DNA from: Epiperipatus broadwayi | Lineage: Eukaryota > Onychophora > Udeonychophora > Euonychophora > Peripatidae | Length of the DNA: 64,000 nt | Direction of reading: 5' to 3' | NCBI GenBank assembly: GCA_028023455.1 | Contig: JAQFVV010012496.1 | Location: 1,364,001 to 1,428,000 of the forward strand | Shown: in pieces, positions 54,016 to 64,000 of the stretch | How the letters are laid out: every line of letters begins with the position of its first letter | Numbering within the stretch: position 1 is the stretch's first letter | The notes under the pieces: generated by a model | The model's input: the letters and a program-made list of their open reading frames with translations, nothing else | What the model was told of the DNA's origin: nothing | The model's database searches: none | Translations under genes and position numbers: made by a program

Positions 54016-54984
54016 TATAAAAAAACAAATTGCTTTTTATTACCATTAGCACACTCCATTTATTTAGTTATAATTCAAGCACACAATAAGTTAAAGCTCT
54101 GATCTCAGCATGGTGAGTACAGGTTGACTTATATAATGATAAACTCTAAGCATAAGAAGACCATATCATCAACCAAACAAAAGTGAATCATTGTTTTCTC
54201 CATCATTTGGACAATAACATTATAAAGACTTAACATGTTGTTAATCGTACAGCGAGTACAAAAGAATGTGACTCTTAATGTACAACACATTCCATGCTGT
54301 ACAATTATGTAAATGTGATTGTTCGAAATGCACAGAATTGTCCTTGGTTGAGAAAATTATATAAATTTATAAACGACAAAAGGTAGAATTGAATACATCT
54401 TTAAAAAATTAATTAACTACTTTGCAATTTTCATCACGGTTTTTATTCAGGTGCCTGACAATTTCAATCGACATGTATTTGAGCGAAATCTTCAACCTTA
54501 ATTATTTTTATTCTATAGGCTTACTTTCACATTATCATTTTTAATCTTCAGTTGTTATCCAATTAGGGCAACATTCAGAAATGTATCCAATGAAATTTTT
54601 CATCCAGAAATAAATCTGCCAAACAATTTCCCCTTTGCTTAAGTTATAGTGTAATGGTCAGAAATGTGTGATTCGTTAACATAGTGCAGAATTCGACCAC
54701 CACACAAACTGCAGCACCATCTAGGTAACGAAGCCACCCATAGTACTGAGTTCGAACATAGTTTATCGGTCCCACAATACGATCTACAAAATAACGCATC
54801 TGGTGCTACATTAGTAAATACTTCCTTAGGCACGGTGGTCAGGGAGATGCAAGAGAATCAAGAATTTTATTTCGAGTTAGCCAATAATAACATTAATATT
54901 AAACATTTATATTTTACAGAATTGAGGAAATATTATATCGAATGGGTATCGAATAAATAAAGATGGAACAGCAGACGTATAGTT
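54016..54984. other. Unassigned spacer
   Basis: An open frame on the minus strand (54833-54639) is cysteine-rich but matches nothing I recognise; sequence near 54650-54840 is less AT-rich than its surroundings. Possibly an old element. Confidence 0.35.
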
Positions 54985-55213
54985 TGAAATTATTTATTTA
55001 AAACATTTTATATTAAATCATCTAATTAATAATATTTTATTATATTTAAAATCTCAGTAACGGCATTTCCAATACTGTTATACTTTACAAAGATATATAT
55101 TTTTATATTTAAAATATTTGATACGAAATCATTTAACCAATAATATTTTGTTACATTTTATATCTCAGTAGCGGTATCTCCGATACTGTTATATTTTACA
55201 AAAAGATACATTT
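54985..55213. repeat. Tandem duplication, two units of about 115 bp
   Basis: Both units share 'atctcagtarcggyatytcc' (variants), 'atactgttata' and 'ttacaaa.gata'. Diverged, so not recent. Confidence 0.6.
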
Positions 55214-57019
55214 ATGTGGCTGATGTAATCTAGCTACCTAAATTCTCAAGCAAGTATTTCACGAGCATGTCTTCGGGATTTATATCTGTTCAATGCAAGC
55301 ATCTAAAGTAGAATTAATAATAGTAACGGCAGACACATTTATTTAATTAAAGAAGATATTTACTAATTACTATGGACAGACATTTATTTGAAAGTGAATT
55401 ATGTCACTAATGCAGAGACGGAGTTATATTGAATAATAGAATTAATAAGAAGAAACACGTGGTATATCTAGAAAGGCAATATAAGGGTGGCAGTATTTTG
55501 AGACTGCGAAGCTGTGAATGAGTTTATAATGGGCTGGCATTTGCCATAGGCCCAAAGAGATAAGGTGCCACATAAGCATAACCAGGGACAAGTAGTTTGT
55601 GCCACAATTACTTCCTGGCTGTGTGACGGTCGTCAAGTCCTACGGGAACATTTATTTGTCCGCTTGTGTGGAACGGCTAGGATTAATTTCAATCCTATAG
55701 AATCCGGAATATCCAGGGCTTATAATAGGACATCGCATCTCCAAAACGTAACACATGTATAATCTACAGACTATTCTGTTAAGATTTAAGTATATTTCAT
55801 AACTCGGCCCTACATCATCAACATTTAATAAAGAACGTTTTTGACTCTCAAAGAAATGCTATTTACGGAATTATTACTTAAAACCTAATAAAATATAAAA
55901 CAATAGGTAAGCTGGGTGAGTATTAATAACTAATATGCCAGCCATTTGCTAAGTAGTAGACCCCTGCATTACAATCAATGAAGCACTGAATGTGTGTCGA
56001 TTTATATAAAAATATTAAGTAATTTGTAGAAGTAAATATTAATGAGAATTTGCAGGACACGCATCCACTGTTTCAAGCAATTATGGATTTGCATTTAGAA
56101 AATTATGGAGATTTCCGAGCTGACCTGCCAACAGAAGTATATAATGAAATATATTAATAGGTTGCTAGATAAGATGGCAACCGTTTTGATTAAAATCTAT
56201 ATTTAAATTTGGTGAGGTCCAATCGGAAATCTTGTGAGCATGCTATAAGTTGATAATAAAAATGTAAAATTTAGAAATATGTACCCAAGAAAAGATAGAA
56301 TTAGGCAAGCTAGATTATTAAAGAAATTTATGTAATATTTTAATAATTAAATTCAGTTTTACAAATTAGTTTTACAAGTTATATAGAGAATGAGTGAGCT
56401 ATAGCATGATTATAAATTAGAGTACTCTAGGCCTGTGGGTACAGGTACCTGTTTTATGAGAAGTTTTCAGATTCAGTAGCAAATTGTTCATGATTTCAGA
56501 AGTAGCAGTTCTTTCCAGCATTTAGATTATTCATTGATTTTTAAAGCAGCAGCAGCTTTCTAGTTGTTTGGGCAGCAGATCTTGGTTGATTTTGTGGAGG
56601 GCATATGTAAAGGTTCACAGCATCTCCGGAAGGAGAATAGTCTGGGCACTTTCTACTCGACCATACTGTGGTAGGTAAATTAATTTATGACTTTTGGAGA
56701 CTCTCAACTGATCGAGAGCACAGCTAAAGTTTTACTGAAAGTTCTTAGAAAGTTCAAAATGTCCTCCTTTCTTGATCTTATCTTTTCACTTTTGTTATAT
56801 TTTATTTTTGGATCCACTCATTTGCCCCGAGGATAATCAAAACATTCTTGTAAGTTTAATTTATATAGAAAAGCTGCATTTCTATTGTTTAGATTTATTT
56901 TTACTTTTACATTTTGTAATTAAATATTTTAGGGAATTTTTCTTTTTAATTAATCTATTATCTCTCACCGATCGTTACTTTTAAAATTTCAAATACAAAA
57001 GGGAATATACAATTATTTT
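55214..57019. other. Unassigned region
   Basis: No domain or known repeat recognised. 55560-55760 is less AT-rich and could be an old LTR or element end. Confidence 0.35.
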
Positions 57020-57140
57020 ACTTTTTTTTTTTTCATATGTCATAGCATCGACCGGGACGCGAACCCACAACCGTCTGCAACCAACTACTTGCTTGCAAGG
57101 CAGTTGCGATGACCTCTCGGCTAACAACGCCTGACAATTA
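57010..57140 (-). mobile_element. tRNA-derived short SINE (copy T8)
   Basis: tRNA-like part 57045-57130: B box GGGTTCGCGTCCC, hairpin TGCCTTGCAAGCA and D-arm-like CCGAGAGGTCATCGC, with 'catatgtcatag' and a T run at the left. Flanks 'acaattattt' and 'acaattactt' suggest a 10-bp duplication. Same subfamily as the copy at 11355. Confidence 0.82.
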
Positions 57141-58000
57141 CTTAAATTATAATCAAATTTCTTAAATTATTATTAAATATGAAATTTAAACACAGCAATA
57201 AATAATGAACTCTATAATTTAAAATAAATTGTTAAAATTATATATTTTATATAACTAAAAGAAAACTACAAACTATATCATTTATTTTTATTTTTTGCTT
57301 TAAATTTGTTATCGAAACGTGTGTGTGCTTATGGTGGATTTTACATATATTTATACATTTTTAATATTGCTACACACACAATTCGATACCAAGAAAAGTT
57401 TAAATTTGGGTAGGATAGAGTGGTGAGTGAGAGACGATAGAAAAAGGTAAAACTTAAGATTCGAATACGAATCTTACTGTTTCAATAATTGGAAATCATT
57501 TTGTAAATTTGTTCTGATATACTTGTTAATAATTTTAATACTTTTCACTACTTTGCTAAGTTATTGAATCAAATATTCGATTATTTTGTTTGTTTTTTAG
57601 ATTCAATAGCGATGCACGTAAAGATCAATTAAATGGTCTCGTTTAGTCTAGGGAATGCAATCCCCGAATCTAAAGTATCCAAAATTCCAATCCCGAATCC
57701 TGGAAATGGTGAATCCAACAGTAAGCAAATATTACTTTATTATTATTTTAAAAATGTAATTACTATTATAATACATTAAATAACCATGTGATTGATACAT
57801 ATAGAGCCTTTTATTACTTTATTATTTAACTAAAATACAAGATATTATAAATAATAGCTAAATTTTAAACGTAACTCAGACAATTAAAGATTCGTAAGAT
57901 TGGTTTTAATAAAATTCATTTTATGAGCAGTAGCTGAAAGCTCTAACCACAATTCAAAATAAGGTGAATGTTAGTATAGTAAATAAACTTTATTTGCTTT
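57141..58000. other. Unassigned spacer
   Basis: A block at 57650-57715 ('ccccgaatctaaagtatcc' and 'ccaatcccgaatcctggaa') has internal repeats but no recognised identity. Confidence 0.4.
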
Positions 58001-58004
58001 ACTG

Positions 58005-58097
58005 CAGAAATCGGTAACTGGCGGCTCTGGGGCCACATGCAGCTCTTTAGTGTAAAAAGTGTGGCTCTCTTATTTTGGTTATTAAATATATATATAT
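58005..58097. mobile_element. Possible hAT-like element, left end
   Basis: 'cagaaatcggtaactggcgg' and 'ccacatgcagctctttag' resemble the CAGNGGTNGGCAAC... GCGGCTC ends of one hAT group. The matching right end may be 63775-63865 ('gtggctctttaaatttt', 'aaaatggctctctatttt', 'ttctcaaccctcgctaaactg'), with the LTR element inserted between. No clear 8-bp duplication found. Confidence 0.4.
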
Positions 58098-60160
58098 TGA
58101 AACAATTTACACCATCATCAGTGTATGTTTACGTTTAAAATATTTTAACTCAGCTGAATTCAAACCTTTATCCTTATCAAACCCACTTTTCTACAGTTAT
58201 TCTTTCTTTCCGAGGGTGAATTTTTACAGTGACGCATGTATTACTAACGGTCCTTCCCATACGAAGTTTTCCCGAAAACAAATCGAGTCATTCACCCCTT
58301 ATAAGAAGTTTTCCCAAACTTTGGGTCATTCAAAGGGGTAAGTGAAGCAACTGACAGCAGAACACATACATATCAGGTAATGAACTTGAACCCTCCCAGC
58401 TTTAACGTAACTTTTAATTAGACCTCTACGTTTATGGACAACGTATATTTTTTTTTTGTTCGTTGCCAAGCGCCAATCTCGTTATATACAAGAATCATAG
58501 GGCCTATTAAATATTTATTTGATTCAGCCTTTTAATTAATTGCCCGTCTTAATGCTCAGGGGTGGTAGTGCCTTGCGCCGGAGAAGAAACGAAGGTGAAC
58601 GAAATTTCAAATCAATTCTCTCTATATTTTTCTATTCTCTTTTATTCCCCATTAAAATTTAAACTAAACCTCTTACAATCCTCATATACCTTTCTATCTA
58701 ATCTGTCTCATTATAAATTGTCGTTAAATTCACACCAGCACGCACGTGTATAAGATTTTGGAACTTATAAATTCTATAACATGTATCACACTAAATCAAT
58801 AATTTAATTACAGATCTACTATTAATTACTTATTCAAAAAACACAATTAATAAATGGCACACATATACATATAACAAATATTTTTAATGAATTATTTATT
58901 ATTAAGGAAAAGACAAAAAAAAAAAATTAATAATACAGGTATATTACGAAATATTCTCACAATTAGGTTGGATTAACTTTAAAAATTTTAAATGGCATAA
59001 TAAGTGTATATTTACCGGTATAGTATAATTTGAATACCTGGCGTATGTGTTTCCGAGTGCACTCGCAAAACGATTCCGGGGATCCTACTTAGGCAAATAT
59101 GGCATCCATCGCTTCCACTTCACATTTCTTTCCTTTACTCCCTCTAAAGTGGCGTATTCAATCTTCTGTTCCTTATTCTTTTGGCTTAATTCCAGAATGG
59201 CATACAATCTACATTGGATTCAAATAGCTTTAGTTATGTAGGGCAGTTGGAGATGTTGGCTGTGGGATATATTTACGTGGCATATTAAAATGGCTGGAGT
59301 CCGAACACTGACCAAGCACGATAGTGATTCTACCCCATGCGATCCACGAGGTCACTCATATATATGTAGTTCAGTTCACACCACTTACTGCTCCAACTTT
59401 CCACTTTTCAGCTAATGTCTCAGCTTTTCCTAATAAATTTCTTCAATAAAAATTTAGAATATCTGTACTCCTTACACGTCAGACTAGCAGAGCTCAACTG
59501 TCCGTTTCTTTCAAATTAATTAATCAATCCCAGTTGCCTCCCTCCTGATCGCTGGTATTCCTTTGTTTCAAAAATAGATTTTCTTATAAAAATGTCAAAC
59601 AAAAGAAAAACCACTTAGCGATCTTGACTTTTACTTATCTCTCTTTTTTCTTTTAAATTCCTGAACTTTTAATTACAAATCCTTTTGTCAACTTTAACCA
59701 AACAAAAGAGATCGAAAATAGTTCAATAACTAATGGCATTCCATGTTCATATTTCTTCTTCTTTTTAATCAAAATTATTTCTGAAAAATCCATTTATTTA
59801 AAACACACACACACAAAAAAAATATATCCATTCAAGCAGTTGGATTTTGCTTTCTTTATTTTTCTTTCTTTTCATTGAACAATGCGATCTGTTTGGCCAA
59901 TTCATTCAGGAAGTTTATACTTACAAAATAAAATTTTCTTTTACCTGCTTTAAAGTCTTCTAAATTTCTACTTTCTTGTTATCAACAATAATATTTACCT
60001 ACATATATGTATGCCACTCATAATATATGCCCACACCCCTCGTTCCAGCAAATACATGTGCGCTTGGTATGTGCGACTTTTACAAATAATTATATAATAC
60101 TAATAATATATAAATAAATAAAAAAAATTATCTACAAAGTATATTTTCATTCCTGTTACA
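58098..60160 (-). repeat. 3' LTR
   Basis: 2063 bp, bounded by TGTAACAGG at 60160 and GTTTCA at 58098 on the minus strand. Differs from the other LTR by scattered substitutions and small gaps. Confidence 0.87.
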
Positions 60161-60172
60161 ATGCCCCCCTGT
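60161..60172 (-). other. Polypurine tract of the LTR element
   Basis: Minus strand ACAGGGGGGCAT abuts the TGTAACA start of the 3' LTR. Confidence 0.7.
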
Positions 60173-60314
60173 TGGAAAGACTTTGAAGGCTACCAAAAAA
60201 AAAAAAACAACTGACCCTAACCCTTTCCTATATGTACATGTCTTTTCCCTTCCCTTCTGTTCCCCATAAACTTCATTTTATTATTCGCTATGGTTTTTCG
60301 CGGTTAGAATCCTT

Positions 60315-61239
60315 TCACTGATCATCGTTTCTCCATTTGCCTCGATCTATAGGTTTATCCTGTTCGCTTTCCCTCATATCTATAGCGTTCAACATCTCGG
60401 CCACCTCTTCAATCGATGACCTCCCATTTCCTATCAGCATCTGTTCAATCCTTGTTGGGAAATTGTGCCTGATGATTCTAATTATATGTTGCTCCGTCAT
60501 ATTGCATTCGTCCAAGGTTCGCAATTTAGCCACTTGTCGCCGAAAAAATTGCATGTAGTTCTCTTGCCCATTTACTCTATATTTTTCCTGCATTATACGG
60601 TATCTAATGACTTCTTGCCGCTCTTACGACCAAAACATTTCACACACAGCTTCCGTATACTCTTTAAACATTCGAGGTTGGCAAAATAGAGACTCCCACC
60701 ATGACAACGCACTCCCCGCAAAGTTGCTACACGCTATTATTACCTTGTTTGCTTCCGACATTTCGTTTACGTTAAAGTACCTCTGTAGGCTCTTGAGGTG
60801 CTCTACTGGTGCCTCTTCTATTTGACTGGAGAATGAACCGATCTTAAGAAATTGGTTAACATTTGTCTGGCTACCTATCCCTTTCTCCATGATTTGCTGC
60901 TTTTCCCTTATCTTCTGTCCCATGACTCAGCCCGTCTTAGTTTCATTTTCCTCTGTATTTTCCTCTACTTCTAATTTCTGTCGCTTGCTTTTCACTCTCC
61001 CCCACCTCTGCCTTACTACTTCCTATTTCTTCACGCAACTTTTTCTCCAATTCTGCCAAACCCTTTTCATTTTCTATCTGCATCTCTGATAATCTTTCGT
61101 TCATTTCTACCTTTATCTCCCTTATTTCTTTTCGTAACCTTTCTTCTATTTCTCGTAACATTACCATGATCTGTTTAAACATGTCCATTTCCTTGTCCGA
61201 CATTTCTGAATCCATGTTGCTCTGTGACCTAGTTTTCAT
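60315..61239 (-). pseudogene. gag of the LTR element, frameshifted
   Basis: The N-terminal frame (61239-60943, MKTRSQSNMDSEMS start, long charged coiled coil of E/K/R heptads) ends at a stop. A shifted frame continues (60923-60624) with LKSLQRYFNVN, IIACSNFAGSALSWWESLF and a stop at 60621, then the same frame continues (60593-60315) with YMQFFRRQVAKLR and IIRIIRHNFPTRIEQMLIG. The W-W-E-S and FPTRI motifs are typical of Gypsy-type capsid proteins. No zinc knuckle, protease or reverse transcriptase follows before the purine tract. At least one frameshift and one stop make it inactive. Confidence 0.8.
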
Positions 61240-61541
61240 CCGATTTTAATTTTATATTATTTTTGTTTAATGCGATTAACAATACATGCTGGGTTCAATA
61301 TCCCAGCCCCAACCATTTCTCCACGTAGTATTTATTATTTTTCCCTTTTTTGTTTTTGCCCTATTTGTCTATCTACCATTAAATTATATTATTATTTTTC
61401 TCTTCCTCGAAAAAATTACTTCGATGAACAGCACTTCCTCTTTTTTTTTTTTTAAAAAAAAAAAAATGTTTTCTCTCTTTGATTTATGTGCCCTCTATAT
61501 CCTTTAGCTGCATTCACCCTATCGCTCTCCGTTCTTCAAAA

Positions 61542-61562
61542 GCCCCGTCGTTGGGAGACCAA
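61542..61562 (-). other. Putative primer-binding site
   Basis: Directly inside the 5' LTR, the minus strand reads TTGGTCTCCCAACGACGGGG. TGG complements a tRNA CCA end; I cannot assign the tRNA. Confidence 0.55.
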
Positions 61563-63639
61563 TGAAACAATTTACACCATCATCAGTGTATGTTTACATT
61601 TAAAATATTTTAACTCAGCTGAATTCAAACCTTTATCCTTATCAAACCCACTTTTCTAGTTATTCTTTCTTTCCAAGGGTGAATTTTTACAGTGACGCAT
61701 GTATTACTAACGGTCCTTCCCATACGAAGTTTTCCCGAAAACAAATCGAGTCATTCACCCCTTATAAGAAGTTTTCCCGAACTTTGGGTCATTCAAAGGG
61801 GTAAGTGAAGCAACCGACAGCAGAACACATACATATCAGGTAATGAAATTAAACCCTCCCAGCTTTAATGTAACTTTTAATTAGACCTCTACGTTTATGG
61901 ACAACGTATATATTTTTTTTGTTCGTTGCCAAGCGCCAATCTCGTTATATACAAGAATTGTAGGACCTATTAAATATTTATTTGATTCAGCCTTTTAATT
62001 AGTTGCCCGTCTTAATGCTCAGGGGTGGTACTGCCTTGCGCCAGAGAAGAAATGAAGGTGAATGAAATTTCAAATCAATTCTCTCTATATCTTTCTATTC
62101 TCTTTTATTCCCATTAAAATTTAAACTAAACCTCTTACAATCCTCATATACCTTTCTATGTAATCTGTCTCATTATAAATTGTCGTTAAATTCACACCAG
62201 CACGCACGTGTATAAGATTTTGGAAATTATAAATTCTATAACGTGTATTGCACTAAATCAATAATTTAATTAGATCTACTATTACTTATTCAAAAAACAC
62301 AATCAATAAATGGTACACATATACATATAACAAATATTTTTAATGAATTATTAAGGAGAAGACAAGAAAAAAAAATTAATAATACAGGTATATTACGAAA
62401 TATTCTCGCAATTAGGTTGGATTAACTTTAAAAATTTAAAATGGCATAATAAGTGTATATTTACCGGTATAGTATAATTTGAATAACTGGCGTATGTGTT
62501 TCCGAGTGCACTCGCAAAACGATTCCGGGGATCCTACTTAGGCAAATATGGCGTCCATCGCTTCCACTTCACAGTTCTTTCCTTTACTCCCTCTAAAGTG
62601 GCGTATTCAATCTTCTGTTCCTTATTCTTTCGGCTTAATTCCAGAATGGCATACAATCTACATTGGATTCAAATAGCTTTAGTTATGTAGGGCAGTTGGA
62701 GATGTTGACTGTGGGATATATTTACTTGGCATATTAAAATGGCTGGAGTCCGAACACTGACCAGGCACGATAGTGATTCTACCCCATGCGATCCATGAGG
62801 TCACTCATATATATGTAGTTCAGTTCACACCACTTACTGCTCCAATTTTCCACTTTTCAGCTAATGTCTCACCTTTTCCTAATAAATTTCTTCAATAAAA
62901 ATTTAGAATATCTGTACTCCTTACACGTCAGACTAGCAGAGCTCAACTGTCCATTTCTTTCAAATTAATTAATCAGTCCCAGTTGCCTCCCTCCAGATCG
63001 CTGGTATTCCTTTGTTTCAAAAATAGATTTCCTTATAAAAATGTCAAACAAAAGGAAAACCACTTAGCGATCTTGACTTTTACTTATCTCTCTTTTTTCT
63101 TTTAAATTCCTGAACTTTTAATTACAAATCCTTTTGTCAACTTTAACCAAACAAAAGAGATCGAAAATAGTTCAATAACTAATGGCATTCCATGTTCATA
63201 TTTCTTTTTTTTTTTAATCAAAATTATTTCTGAAAAATCCATTTAATAAAAACAAACACACAAAAAAAAATTCATCCATTCAAGCAGTTGGATTTTGCTT
63301 TCGTTATTTTTCTTTCTTTTTAGTGAACAATGCGATCCGTTTGGCCAATTCATTCAGGAAGTTTATACTTACAAAATAAATTTTTCTTTTACCTGCTTTA
63401 AAGTCTTCTAAATTTCTAATTTCTTGTTCTCAACAATAATATTTACCTACATATACGTATGCCACTCATAATATATGCCCACACCCCTCATTCCAGCAAA
63501 CACACGTGCGCTTGGTATGTGCAACTTTTACAAATAATTATATAATACTAATAATATATAAATAAATAAATAAAAATTATCTACAAACTACATTTTCATT
63601 CCCTTTTTGTAACAGGGTTTGAACCCAGTTCCTGTTACA
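61563..63639 (-). repeat. 5' LTR
   Basis: 2077 bp. At its outer end (63601-63639) it has about 30 bp absent from the other LTR, forming TGTAACAGG ... CCTGTTACA around GGGTTCAAACCC. An open plus-strand frame at 62496-62690, also in the other LTR at 59047-59241, is conserved only because the LTRs are. Confidence 0.87.
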
Positions 63640-64000
63640 ATATATACATTTTATTAACAATTTAATATATTTTTTCTATTTCACCCATCAAAATATTATA
63701 CGCAAGCATAAGAGTTATTCAAATCTTGTAGTTAATGTTATTAAATTTATTAATAATGAATGAAACTTATTTCAAGTTGTGGCTCTTTAAATTTTAACCT
63801 TTCTATGTGTTTTTTGTCAAAATGGCTCTCTATTTTAAAAGTGTTCTCAACCCTCGCTAAACTGTAATAGGTACAATTATTAAAGGTGAAAGCTAATATG
63901 CATATATATATCACTTTATTCTGGAAAGACAAATTATAACCAATTTAATTTTTATGTAAGAAAGCCTACCATTAATATATATATAAAGAAGTTCTTACTT
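63640..64000. other. Right edge, possible hAT-like end then spacer
   Basis: 63775-63865 may be the right end of the element whose left end is at 58005. The rest is AT-rich with no feature. Confidence 0.35.

Larger units (their letters stand above)
58098..63639 (-). mobile_element. Non-autonomous LTR retrotransposon with about 2-kb LTRs
   Basis: Direct repeats 58098-60160 (3' LTR) and 61563-63639 (5' LTR) are very similar along their length. LTR ends are TGTAACAGG ... GTTTCA, i.e. TG...CA. A short A/T duplication (atat or atatat) lies outside both ends. The 1.4-kb interior contains a primer-binding-like site, a broken gag and a purine tract, but no pol. The LTRs are larger than the interior. 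Gypsy-like by its gag. Confidence 0.88.

Noticed and set aside
54639-54833. Cysteine-rich minus-strand open frame
   Set aside because: No recognisable domain spacing and no splice sites; not called a gene.
59047-59241. Open frame repeated almost identically at 62496-62690
   Set aside because: It lies in both LTRs on the strand opposite to gag; its conservation follows from LTR identity.

Overview
The window is AT-rich animal nuclear DNA. It looks like part of one large gene whose introns are packed with transposable elements. I recognise two coding exons, both on the minus strand: 45057-45198 and 2010-2105. They have consensus splice sites, matching phase (0 at the junction), and join into the start of the Sec2/Rabin8 coiled coil of a RAB3IP/RAB3IL1-type Rab8 guanine nucleotide exchange factor. 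The 42,951 bp between them is an intron. The DNA right of 45198 is upstream intron or 5' flank, and the DNA left of 2010 is the next intron. The relatives of the non-LTR retrotransposons hint at an arthropod, perhaps a chelicerate, but that is a weak inference.

The conventional transposable elements are: RTE-like non-LTR fragments (5920-6520, 41020-43870, 47685-48790, 50270-50460, 50625-50815); a CR1/jockey-like non-LTR element (27610-29215, with a second 3' end at 7205-7425); two dead mariners (12081-12971, 36496-37552); a dead hAT transposase (21545-22580) and a 495-bp hAT MITE with a clear 8-bp target duplication (37768-38262); a decayed Gypsy (31745-33640); a nearly complete non-autonomous LTR element with 2-kb LTRs and only a gag remnant (58098-63639); and eight copies of a very short tRNA-derived SINE.

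The most interesting content is a set of interspersed repeats carrying hammerhead ribozyme (HHR) motifs. Families A, B and G (my labels) each have all invariant core residues in at least one copy: C-U-G-A-N-G-A, a hairpin stem II, G-A-A-A, U16.1 and H17, and a pairing stem I. In all three, stem III is a perfect palindrome with no loop (ACUAGU, AUACGUAU, ACCAUGGU), the layout of minimal type I HHRs that work as dimers. Family B has about ten core-intact copies with compensatory stem II changes. One B copy (13890-14253) is flanked by a 13-bp target duplication, and a paralogous empty site exists at 40957-40969, so it moved by insertion. Family A occurs as direct tandem units of about 447 bp and as inverted pairs. 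Weaker HHR-like hairpins occur in families C, D, E and F; D also has a tRNA-like head with pol III A- and B-box-like sequences. The set resembles metazoan retrozymes, Penelope-associated HHRs and the schistosome Sm-alpha SINE-like repeats, and is the best candidate here for an undescribed system.

Layout: 1-2009 downstream intron with family P and B repeats; 2010-2105 exon; 2106-45056 giant intron with most of the HHR families, SINEs, mariners, hAT, Gypsy, CR1-like and RTE-like elements; 45057-45198 exon; 45199-52150 further intron or flank with RTE pieces and foldbacks; 52156-54015 family P cluster; 54016-58000 mostly unassigned; 58098-63639 LTR element, perhaps inside an older hAT-like element.
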